From the NCBI GenBank assembly GCA_900551775.1, contig URXI01000027.1:1-24862 (forward strand): a stretch of DNA of 24,862 bases. Direction: 5' to 3'. Below are positions 14,473 to 21,061 of the stretch, piece by piece. Under the pieces are notes generated by a model. It made no database searches. It was given only the letters and a program-made list of their open reading frames with translations, and was not told the origin of the DNA. This DNA comes from an uncultured Eubacterium sp. (lineage in GTDB: Bacteria; Bacillota; Clostridia; Peptostreptococcales; Anaerovoracaceae). Numbering within the stretch: the first letter of the stretch is position 1; each line of letters opens with the position of its first letter. Made by a program: the position numbers and the translations under genes.

Positions 14473-15828
14473 ATGTTAGATTTGCTGATCAAAGAAGGAC
14501 AGTATCCTGACTTTGGTGAAGATCAAATGAAGCAGGGCAACGTAGGTGTCACCGATGGAAAGCTTTCATATATAGGTACAGAAGAACTTGAAGCGAAAGA
14601 AGTCATCGATGCCAGGGGCAAAGTGGTTTCTCCCGGCTTTATCGATATCCATATGCACGAAGAGAACTTTGCTGAAGAGGGTGAAGATTACGTCATCGCC
14701 CAGATGATGCTGGAAATGGGCGTGACCACGGCAGTCGGAGGCAACTGCGGCATGCAGAACCAGGATCTCTCTTACTTTAAAGAAGTTTTGAATAGGCAGG
14801 GTGGTTCGCCAGTCAATTACATCATGCTGGCAGGCTATAATAGCTTCCGCTATGAACTGGGCATCGGGCGTTATGAGACAGCCAGTCAGGAACAGCGGGA
14901 CATCATCAGAAAACGAATACAGAGAGAACTGGATGAAGGTGCTTACGGTATTTCCTTTGGTATCGAATACGACCCGGGAATCACTACAGAAGAAGTCCTC
15001 TATGCCATCGGTGTAACAGAGGATCCGAATCTGCTGGTTTCTGCCCACTACAGGGAGGACTGTCTGCAGAACATTGATCCGATTCAGGAAATGATCAGAA
15101 TTGCCGATGAAATTCCGATGAAATTTCAGATTTCTCACCTATCCAGCTGCTCCGCCATGGGGTTGATGGAAGAATCTCTGGATGCCATTAACGAGGCGAT
15201 GGATAAGAACCCGAGGCTGAATTACGACACTTACCCATACAATGCGTTTTCTACGCATATGGGGTCTGCGGTCTTTGAGGACGGCTGTATCGAAGGCTGG
15301 CACAAGGACTACAGCGATATCCTTTTGACAGACGATCCGTACAAAGACATTCGCTGTACAAGGGAAATTTTCGAGAAAGTCAGGGAGGAATACCCTGATA
15401 TGCTGGCAGTCGCCTTTGTCATGAATGAAAAGGAAATTGCAGCAGCTATCGCCAATCCTAACGGCATGGTGGCCAGCGATGCCATCATCAATAACGGCAA
15501 TGGACATCCTAGGGCAGCGGGGACATTTCCAAGAGTTCTCGGAAAATATGTGAGGGAAGACAAGGTGCTGCCTTTGATCGCCGCCATCAGAAAGATGACC
15601 TTGGAGCCGGCAGAGAGACTGGATCTGGCAAAGAAGGGAAGGATCGAAGTAGGCTGCGATGCAGATCTGACCATTTTCAACCCGGAGACAATCATGGACG
15701 GCGCCACTTTCTCCGATTTACATATTCAGCCAGAAGGCATCGACTATGTATTGATAGACGGGAAGCTGGCTCTGAAAGATAAAGTTACGGTGAATAACAG
15801 ACTTGGAAGGTTTATAAGTTACAAATAA
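14473..15828 (+). CDS. N-acyl-D-amino-acid deacylase-like amidohydrolase
   Basis: A 451-residue metal-dependent hydrolase of the amidohydrolase superfamily. It has a composite beta-sandwich at both ends and a TIM barrel between. Metal and active-site motifs in order are GFIDIHMHE (His-60, His-62), GGNCGM with Cys-92 (the bridging cysteine of D-aminoacylases), EYDPG near 165, SAHYRED with His-192 and Arg-194, SHL with His-222, ASDAII with the catalytic Asp, and NGHPRAAGTFPRVLGKYVRE. This is the D-aminoacylase pattern. The family removes acyl groups from N-acyl-D-amino acids or cleaves related amides. The ATG has GGAGGA 6 bases upstream. It follows the transporter-MBL gene by 39 bases and ends at a strong terminator. 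The exact substrate (D-Glu, D-Asp or another) is undecided. Confidence 0.88.
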   Translation: MLDLLIKEGQYPDFGEDQMKQGNVGVTDGKLSYIGTEELEAKEVIDARGKVVSPGFIDIHMHEENFAEEGEDYVIAQMMLEMGVTTAVGGNCGMQNQDLSYFKEVLNRQGGSPVNYIMLAGYNSFRYELGIGRYETASQEQRDIIRKRIQRELDEGAYGISFGIEYDPGITTEEVLYAIGVTEDPNLLVSAHYREDCLQNIDPIQEMIRIADEIPMKFQISHLSSCSAMGLMEESLDAINEAMDKNPRLNYDTYPYNAFSTHMGSAVFEDGCIEGWHKDYSDILLTDDPYKDIRCTREIFEKVREEYPDMLAVAFVMNEKEIAAAIANPNGMVASDAIINNGNGHPRAAGTFPRVLGKYVREDKVLPLIAAIRKMTLEPAERLDLAKKGRIEVGCDADLTIFNPETIMDGATFSDLHIQPEGIDYVLIDGKLALKDKVTVNNRLGRFISYK

Positions 15829-15837
15829 GGAATAGAC

Positions 15838-15886
15838 GAAACGCAAGAAAAGCCGCGTTAGAGACAGCTTTTTCTTGCGTTTTTCT
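15838..15886 (+). terminator. intrinsic terminator after the amidohydrolase gene
   Basis: AAACGCAAGAAAAGC and GCTTTTTCTTGCGTTTTT form a stem of about 14 bp around a 12-base loop and end in five T. It closes the rarD / transporter-MBL / amidohydrolase unit. Confidence 0.88.
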
Positions 15887-16096
15887 GTATCGTAAATGAG
15901 ACCAAATGTATAATTATTCATTGATATGGATGTGGAAAGATAAACTGCGAATTCTTGAAAAAAGTGATTTTTGTAGATACATTATCTAAGTAAATATTGG
16001 AAAACTAATCATTTTAGAATGTGTAAAGCTAGGGATTCGTTTGGGAATTGTACAAATTATCAGACAGTTTTTGTAGATTTTCAAACTGCATTCTTA
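15887..16096. other. AT-rich gene-free spacer upstream of the YfcC promoter
   Basis: These 210 bases between the terminator and the next promoter hold no reading frame with a ribosome binding site, no RNA gene I can recognise and no repeat longer than chance. The stretch is unusually AT-rich compared with the coding neighbours and could carry binding sites for a regulator of the downstream transporter. Confidence 0.6.
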
Positions 16097-16125
16097 TTTA
16101 CATTTTTGCATAACAGTAGTATAAT
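16097..16125 (+). promoter_or_regulatory. promoter of the YfcC transporter gene
   Basis: TTTACA (16097-16102), 17 bases, TATAAT (16120-16125). The predicted start near 16132 gives a leader of about 134 nt, far longer than other leaders in this window. Confidence 0.72.
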
Positions 16126-16131
16126 AAAATC

Positions 16132-16265
16132 GTTATTTTGATATTTGGTCGAATATGGCCAGGTATTGTTAGTTATTTATTATTTTTCTCACAGGCTCTA
16201 CAGATAATCTGTCGTTCTGTTGAGAAAGCAGTCCAATCTTTCGGACTAACAAGGAGGTATTATTT
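16132..16265 (+). promoter_or_regulatory. long structured 5' leader, candidate cis-regulatory RNA
   Basis: Helices visible by complementarity are as follows. TGGTC/GGCCA forms a hairpin at about 16146-16161. TTGTTAGT (16166-16173) pairs with ACTAACAA (16245-16252). TTTCTCA (16185-16191) pairs with TGAGAAA (16221-16227). ACAGA/TCTGT forms a hairpin at 16200-16212. AGTCC (16230-16234) pairs with GGACT (16243-16247). The last helix shares ACT (16245-16247) with the long-range helix, so the two exclude each other. The right arm ends immediately before AGGAGG. I could not match it to a riboswitch class that I know. Confidence 0.5.
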
Positions 16266-17660
16266 ATGGAAGAAAAGAAAAAGAAATTTGCGGTACCTCA
16301 TGTCTATATCCTGTTATTTGCACTGATTGCAATCTGTAGTATTTTGACCTACATCATCCCAGCAGGATCTTATGACATGATGATGGTAGACAAGCGTGAA
16401 GTAGTCAATGCGTCTACCTTCCACAATGTTGCACAGACTCCTGTCACACTGATGCAGTTCCTGACAGCAGTACCGAGAGGCATGCAGGAATCCGCACAGA
16501 TCATCTTCTTCATCTTTATCGTCGGTGGAACCATGGCTATTATTCAGGAAACAAAATCCATCGAAGCTGGCATGGGAAGGCTGATCAAAGCGATGAGGAA
16601 CGCTTCAATTCTGATCATTCCAATCGTGATGATTTTCTTCTCCATCTGCGGTTCCGTTTTCGGTATGGCAGAAGAGACCATCCCATTCATTCCAATCTTC
16701 GTATCACTGTGTCTGGCTATGGGCTTTGACTCCATCACTGGCGTTGCGTTAGTATTCTGCGGCGCAGGCGCAGGATTTGCAGGCGCATTCATGAACCCGT
16801 TTACGGTACAGGTTGCACAGGGTATTGCAGAATTGCCACTGCTTTCTGCTATGAGTTTCAGAATCATAATCTACGTATGCTTTGTCGCATTAGCGATCTT
16901 CTTTGTCATGAGATATGCCATCAAAGTCAAGAAAAATCCACAGCTGTCATCCATGCACGCTTATGACCAGACGAGAGAGGATAGTGTGGACTTAGAGGAA
17001 CTGCCAAACTTCGGTGGTAAAGAAAAAGCGATTTTGATCGTATTCGTAGCAGCAATCGTTTTGCTGGTGTTCGGCGTAGTCAAATGGGGATGGTACATGG
17101 ATGAAATCGCTGCCCTGTTCCTGGGCATGTCCTTCATCGTTGCCTTCATCGCAAGAATGGGTTTCAACAATTATGCCAATGTTCTCGGAAAAGGTATGGC
17201 TGACATCGCCTCTGGCGCTTTGGTTGTAGGTTTTGCGAGAGGAATCCTGGTCGTCATGACTGACGGACAGATCTTACATACGATTCTTCATGCAGCTGCA
17301 GAGGGACTCTCCAAGCTGCCTTCCATGATTTCTGCTGTCGGCATGTACATCTTCCAGTGTCTGCTCAATTTCATCGTTCCATCAGGTTCCGGACAGGCTG
17401 CCGTTTCCATTCCTATCATGGCGCCGCTGGGAGATCTGGTAGGTGTTACAAGACAGACTGCTACCATCGCATTCCAGTTGGGAGATGGTATTTCCAACAT
17501 CTTCACACCGACTTCAGGTTACTTCATGGCTGGACTTGCCATTGCAAAGGTTCCTTGGTCAAAGTGGGCAAAATGGATTCTGCCATTGATCGGACTTGAA
17601 TATTTGCTGGGAGCAATTTTCGTAGTCGTTGCACAGGCAATGCAGCTGGGACCATTCTAA
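16266..17660 (+). CDS. YfcC family (DcuC/AbgT-like) membrane transporter
   Basis: A 464-residue polytopic transporter with about 12 hydrophobic segments. The opening KKFAVPHVYILLFALIAICS and ILTYIIPAG is characteristic of YfcC proteins (PF03606). Two hairpin-like motifs are also in place: GMAEETIPFIPIFVSL in the first half, and FIVPSGSGQAAVSIPIMAPL plus GDGISNIFTPTSGY in the second. The family is described as carrying dicarboxylates or basic amino acids; family members next to peptidase genes are common, and here an M20 amidohydrolase follows. AAGGAGG lies 7 bases before the ATG. Control may act through the long structured leader. The stem after the stop (17681-17711) separates it from the M20 gene. 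Confidence 0.9.
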   Translation: MEEKKKKFAVPHVYILLFALIAICSILTYIIPAGSYDMMMVDKREVVNASTFHNVAQTPVTLMQFLTAVPRGMQESAQIIFFIFIVGGTMAIIQETKSIEAGMGRLIKAMRNASILIIPIVMIFFSICGSVFGMAEETIPFIPIFVSLCLAMGFDSITGVALVFCGAGAGFAGAFMNPFTVQVAQGIAELPLLSAMSFRIIIYVCFVALAIFFVMRYAIKVKKNPQLSSMHAYDQTREDSVDLEELPNFGGKEKAILIVFVAAIVLLVFGVVKWGWYMDEIAALFLGMSFIVAFIARMGFNNYANVLGKGMADIASGALVVGFARGILVVMTDGQILHTILHAAAEGLSKLPSMISAVGMYIFQCLLNFIVPSGSGQAAVSIPIMAPLGDLVGVTRQTATIAFQLGDGISNIFTPTSGYFMAGLAIAKVPWSKWAKWILPLIGLEYLLGAIFVVVAQAMQLGPF

Positions 17661-17680
17661 ATAACAATCAGATGATCGCG

Positions 17681-17716
17681 AAAATGGCATATTTTTTCAA
17701 TATGCCATTTTCCTTT
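17681..17716 (+). terminator. perfect hairpin between the YfcC and M20 genes, partial terminator or processing site
   Basis: AAAATGGCATATT (17681-17693) and AATATGCCATTTT (17699-17711) are perfectly complementary over 13 bp. The following bases are CCTTTAAA, so the T run is mostly inside the stem. It may be a leaky terminator that lowers expression of the downstream amidohydrolase, or an mRNA-end stabiliser. Confidence 0.6.
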
Positions 17717-17735
17717 AAATCCAAATGGAGGTATT

Positions 17736-18908
17736 ATGAATTACGATCAGTTAAAAGAAAAAATCATTTCCGAAATTGAAAAGAACAAAGCGGAACTGAC
17801 AGCACTGAGCGACGACCTGGCAGACCATCCGGAGATTTCTGGCGAAGAATACGAGAGTTCGAAAAAAATCGTAAAGCTGCTGCAGCGTCACGGTTATGCG
17901 ACAGAATATCCCTTTGCCGGACTGGATACGGCATTCAAGGGTGTATTTGGCAGCGATAATCACAAGCACAAGATTGCGATTTTAACAGAATACGACGCGC
18001 TGCCAGAGATCGGCCACGCATGCGGACACTGTCTCAGTGGTTCCATCAGCGTTTTGGCCGGCCTTGCGACAAAAGATCTGCAGGATGAACTGGATGCCGA
18101 TATTCACATCATCGGGACGCCCATTGAAGAGACCGACGGCGCCAAGTGTACCATGGTAAAACAGGGCGTCTTCGATGGATACGACATGGCCATCATGGTG
18201 CATCTGTACAACTCCAACCTGGCAGCTCCGATTTTGCAGGGGCTGGCTTCTTATATGTATCAGTTTCACGGCAAAGCGGCTCACGCTTCTGCAGCGCCTT
18301 GGGACGGCGTCAATGCGTTTAACGCCGCCCAGTTGATGTTCCATGCGGTAGACATGCTGAGACAGCACTGCAAATCTGACGCACAGTTCCACGGCATTAT
18401 CAGAAACGGCGGAGAAGCACCGAATATCGTGCCGGAAGAAGTGACAGCAGAATTTTATATCCGGGCACTTGATAAGCACTATCTGGAAGAACTCGTGCGC
18501 AAAGTAGATGACTGTGCAAGAGGGGCAGCTATCGCTACCCAGACCACTTGGGACAAGTACCCGACAGCAGAGGTCTATGATAATCTGAAGAAGAATCAGA
18601 CAGGCATTGAGACGTTGGAAGAAGTCTACGAAGAATTGGACATTCCGATCAACGGAGATCCAGGCAAAATCTTCGGTTCTTCCGACGCAGGCAATGTCAG
18701 CTTCGCATGCCCTGCGTTTCATCCGTGTCTGCAGGTAACAGAGCCGGATACGCCGATCCACACCAGAGGTTTTGCAGACGCCATGAAGACGGAACGGGCG
18801 CATCAGTGTCTGGTGACCGGTGCGAAGATTATCAGCTTGCAGATAGCAAAAATCTTTAGTGATGAAGAAAAAATCAGCAAATTGAAAGCGGATTTTGAAA
18901 GGAATTAG
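17736..18908 (+). CDS. M20 family amidohydrolase/metallopeptidase
   Basis: A 390-residue two-domain zinc hydrolase. The catalytic domain carries EYDALPEIGHACGH (residues 85-98, ligands in GHACGH), the general-base pair Glu-131/Glu-132 in TPIEET, and His-156 in MVHLY. The dimerisation domain starts near residue 170 with FHGKAAHASAAPWDGVNA. A C-terminal HTRGFAD block supplies the last ligand. The sequence resembles the M20D subgroup (aminobenzoyl-glutamate hydrolase AbgB, PM20D2 beta-alanyl-lysine dipeptidase) more than carboxypeptidase G2. Substrate is unknown: an N-acyl amino acid or unusual dipeptide. GGAGG precedes the ATG by about 6 bases. It lies 75 bases after the YfcC transporter and two bases before a small membrane gene, so import followed by hydrolysis is likely. 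Confidence 0.9.
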   Translation: MNYDQLKEKIISEIEKNKAELTALSDDLADHPEISGEEYESSKKIVKLLQRHGYATEYPFAGLDTAFKGVFGSDNHKHKIAILTEYDALPEIGHACGHCLSGSISVLAGLATKDLQDELDADIHIIGTPIEETDGAKCTMVKQGVFDGYDMAIMVHLYNSNLAAPILQGLASYMYQFHGKAAHASAAPWDGVNAFNAAQLMFHAVDMLRQHCKSDAQFHGIIRNGGEAPNIVPEEVTAEFYIRALDKHYLEELVRKVDDCARGAAIATQTTWDKYPTAEVYDNLKKNQTGIETLEEVYEELDIPINGDPGKIFGSSDAGNVSFACPAFHPCLQVTEPDTPIHTRGFADAMKTERAHQCLVTGAKIISLQIAKIFSDEEKISKLKADFERN

Positions 18909-18910
18909 TT

Positions 18911-19159
18911 ATGTCTTATTTCATATTCTTTTTGCCTCCTGCGGCAGCATTGATCGTGCTTCTGATCGCGATCAAAAACGGTTTTAACAAGCAGGCGTTC
19001 ATGGTGGCAGCGGGTATCACCATGGTCATCAACATGTTTGCAATGCACAAATTGACACTGTATGGATTGCTCTGTACACTGACGGTACCGCTGGCAGCTA
19101 TCTACGTTTTAATCTGTCTGTGGCTGTCCATCAGAGAACGCCGCGGAGACAGAGAATAG
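18911..19159 (+). CDS. small membrane protein, unknown
   Basis: An 82-residue protein with three hydrophobic segments (about residues 2-22, 27-45 and 50-72) and a charged tail, SIRERRGDRE. I do not recognise a family. The ribosome binding site AAAGGA lies within the last codons of the M20 gene, and the ATG is two bases after its stop, so translation is coupled. It is also tightly spaced to the next small membrane gene. The conserved-looking operon position suggests a subunit or helper of the transporter/hydrolase system, which is inference only. Confidence 0.65.
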   Translation: MSYFIFFLPPAAALIVLLIAIKNGFNKQAFMVAAGITMVINMFAMHKLTLYGLLCTLTVPLAAIYVLICLWLSIRERRGDRE

Positions 19160-19168
19160 GAGGATTAT

Positions 19169-19471
19169 ATGGGTATCTTTGGTATCATCATGATCTTAGC
19201 TGTCGTGCAGCTTTTCGTGGTCGGCTCCATCATTCAAAGGGGAAACGCATCCTTGATTCCCGGCTTTCTGCTGACCAAAGTGACGAATCTTCCTGCGTAC
19301 TGCCGCATGTTTGGCAATCGTTTGATCTTGCTGGCGCTCATAGGAATCGTCTGTGCGGTCATGTCCTTTACATCGGCTGAATTCAGCAGCAGACCTATTA
19401 TCATCTTCGGTCTCGGCATCATATTGGTCATCGTGCTGCTGATGCTGGATCATAAGAAGTTCACAAAATAA
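19169..19471 (+). CDS. small membrane protein, weakly DUF3784-like
   Basis: A 100-residue protein with three hydrophobic segments (about residues 2-21, 49-66 and 74-92). The loop after the first segment, RGNASLIPGFLL then an AYCRMFGNRL helix, resembles the DUF3784 layout: Gly-x-x-x-L-I-x-G-x after helix 1, then C-R-x-x-G before helix 2. I rate this as weak similarity seen by eye. AGGAGG overlaps the stop codon of the preceding gene. It is the last gene of the unit, followed by a terminator 11 bases later. Function unknown. Confidence 0.62.
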   Translation: MGIFGIIMILAVVQLFVVGSIIQRGNASLIPGFLLTKVTNLPAYCRMFGNRLILLALIGIVCAVMSFTSAEFSSRPIIIFGLGIILVIVLLMLDHKKFTK

Positions 19472-19482
19472 AGTACACTGCG

Positions 19483-19527
19483 AAAAAGCTGTCCTCTAAG
19501 TTTTATGACCGGGAGGAGGGCTTTTTT
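19483..19527 (+). terminator. intrinsic terminator of the YfcC-M20 unit
   Basis: AAAAAGCTGTCCTC (19483-19496) pairs with GAGGAGGGCTTTTT (19513-19526) with a single G-G mismatch and one G-T pair, followed by further T. Confidence 0.85.
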
Positions 19528-19577
19528 GTATGGAAAGAAAATATTCACACCGATTTTACACAATTCATTTATCTTAG

Positions 19578-19593
19578 TGACAAAATTATGTCA
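19578..19593. promoter_or_regulatory. operator-like inverted repeat upstream of the VTC operon
   Basis: TGACA, six bases AAATTA, TGTCA form an inverted repeat of the size and spacing used by dimeric helix-turn-helix regulators. It ends directly at the -35 box of the downstream promoter. No regulator gene is visible nearby. Confidence 0.35.
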
Positions 19594-19621
19594 TTGGAAT
19601 TCCTTTTTTTACCGCTATAAT
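19594..19621 (+). promoter_or_regulatory. promoter of the VTC-DUF4956 operon
   Basis: TTGGAA (19594-19599), 16 bases, TATAAT (19616-19621). The start codon at 19654 follows with a leader of about 25 bases that carries AAAGGAG. Confidence 0.62.
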
Positions 19622-19653
19622 GGACGTACCGGAAAAGGAAAGGAGACTAGAAA

Positions 19654-20382
19654 ATGACTTATCAAAATAACTTTAAGCGTTTCGAAAAGAAATACTTGAT
19701 AGACGAGAAACAATATAGGGATTTGATCGCGCTGATCTACTGCAGGCTGGAGTATGACAGGTATAAGAAGTACAAGATCTGCAATATCTACTTCGACACG
19801 CCGCAGTTCGATCTGATCAGGGAATCCATTGAAAAGCCCATCTATAAAGAGAAGCTCAGGCTCAGAAGCTATGGTGTTCCAGATGCGGATGACTTTGTCT
19901 TTCTTGAAATCAAGAAAAAGTTAGACGGCATCGTTTACAAGAGGAGAATTTCTCTGCCGTATTGTCAGGCAGTGGACTACTGCATTAACGGGAATCTCCC
20001 TGCGCAGCAAAATCAGATCACCAACGAGATCGACTGGCTCATGTCCAAGCAGCAGCTCTATCCCATGCTGTATTTGTCCTACGACAGACTGGCTATGAGA
20101 GGCATCGAAGATCCGGCGCTTCGGATCACCTTTGACAGCAATATCGTGTGGCGAATCAACCAGCTGGATATGACAAAGGGAGATTTTGGCCACGTAAAAA
20201 TGCCTGCAGGCCAGTACATCATGGAGATCAAAACGGGCGGCGCCATGCCCTTGTGGCTTTCAGGCGCACTGAATCAGCTGGCCATTTACCCAAAATCGTT
20301 TTCAAAGTATGGAACTATTTACAAAGAAGAGTTATTTCAAAATTTATCATTAGAAGAAGGGGGATTTTGTAGTGCTAGATAG
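19654..20382 (+). CDS. VTC-domain polyphosphate polymerase-like protein
   Basis: A 242-residue soluble protein of the VTC superfamily (PF09359), the catalytic tunnel fold of yeast Vtc4. Conserved basic and acidic tunnel positions are visible: RFEKKYLI near the N-terminus, YFDTPQ, KEKLRLRSYG, VFLEIKKKLDGIVYKRR, YDRLAM and the late IMEIKT. These are the Lys, Arg and Glu residues that in the family bind ATP, metal and polyphosphate. Known eukaryotic members polymerise the gamma-phosphate of ATP into polyphosphate; bacterial proteins of this size are mostly unstudied. It starts with AAAGGAG 8 bases upstream and overlaps the DUF4956 gene by 11 bases, so the two are translationally coupled. No membrane segment is present, so the next gene may supply the membrane part. 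Confidence 0.9.
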   Translation: MTYQNNFKRFEKKYLIDEKQYRDLIALIYCRLEYDRYKKYKICNIYFDTPQFDLIRESIEKPIYKEKLRLRSYGVPDADDFVFLEIKKKLDGIVYKRRISLPYCQAVDYCINGNLPAQQNQITNEIDWLMSKQQLYPMLYLSYDRLAMRGIEDPALRITFDSNIVWRINQLDMTKGDFGHVKMPAGQYIMEIKTGGAMPLWLSGALNQLAIYPKSFSKYGTIYKEELFQNLSLEEGGFCSAR

Positions 20383-21052
20383 TGTTTTGACAACAGACGC
20401 CGGATTGACCAGCGTCACCACGTTACAGTTTTTGGAGTGCACGCTTGCATCAATCGTGCTGGGGGTATTTTGTTCATTGATATATATGTACCGGAACCGC
20501 TATCATAAAAGCTTCGTCGTTACCCTGGCGCTGATGCCGCTGATCGTGCAGATCGTCATCATGCTGGTCAACGGAAACCTGGGGGCCGGTGTGGCGGTCA
20601 TGGGAGCCTTCAGCTTGGTCAGATTTCGCTCCATCCCTGGAACGGCAAGGGATATCGGCAGCATCTTCTGCGCTATGGCGGTAGGGCTTGCTACAGGGAT
20701 GGGATATCTGGCTGCGGCGTTTGTGTTCCTGGCCTGCTTTGCCATCGTCAATATTTTGCTCAACGTGACCAGATTCGGTGAGGGGAGCCGGGGCGAGAAG
20801 CAATTGAAAATTACCATACCTGAAAATCTGGATTATACGGGAATTTTTGACGACCTGTTTGAAACGTACACGAAAGAATATCATCTGACCCAGGTGAGGA
20901 CCACCAATATGGGAAGCCTCTTTGAGCTGACCTACACGGTCAATATGAAGTCCGCGCAGGAAGAAAAGAAGTTTATCGACGATATCCGGTGCCGCAACGG
21001 GAACTTGAAAATCGTTTGCGGACTGGATCCGGAAACCAGAGAGATGATATAG
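20372..21052 (+). CDS. DUF4956 family membrane protein
   Basis: A 226-residue protein. The N-terminal half has four or five hydrophobic segments (about residues 17-40, 48-68, 72-90 and 97-128). The signature GAFSLVRFRSIPGTARDI lies between them (around residues 78-95). Residues 140-226 form a soluble alpha/beta domain that resembles ferredoxin-like sensor folds and ends near GNLKIVCGLD. DUF4956 is a family of unknown function regularly found next to VTC-domain genes. The start is GTG 20372, with AAGGGGG 8 bases before it, inside the end of the VTC gene. The next gene starts 9 bases after the stop. Confidence 0.88.
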   Translation: MLDSVLTTDAGLTSVTTLQFLECTLASIVLGVFCSLIYMYRNRYHKSFVVTLALMPLIVQIVIMLVNGNLGAGVAVMGAFSLVRFRSIPGTARDIGSIFCAMAVGLATGMGYLAAAFVFLACFAIVNILLNVTRFGEGSRGEKQLKITIPENLDYTGIFDDLFETYTKEYHLTQVRTTNMGSLFELTYTVNMKSAQEEKKFIDDIRCRNGNLKIVCGLDPETREMI

Positions 21053-21061
21053 GAGTGTGTG

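Noticed and set aside
16132..16265. Purine-type riboswitch in the YfcC leader
   Set aside because: The AATATGGCC and CTCTAC strings recall parts of the purine aptamer, but the three-helix arrangement and conserved loop-loop sequences do not fit. I kept only the description of a structured leader.
17982..18803. Long open frame antisense to the M20 amidohydrolase gene (273 codons, minus strand)
   Set aside because: The opposite strand carries a full M20 protein with all metal motifs. The antisense product has no recognisable domain, no ribosome binding site and a Cys/Arg/His-heavy composition typical of a shadow frame.
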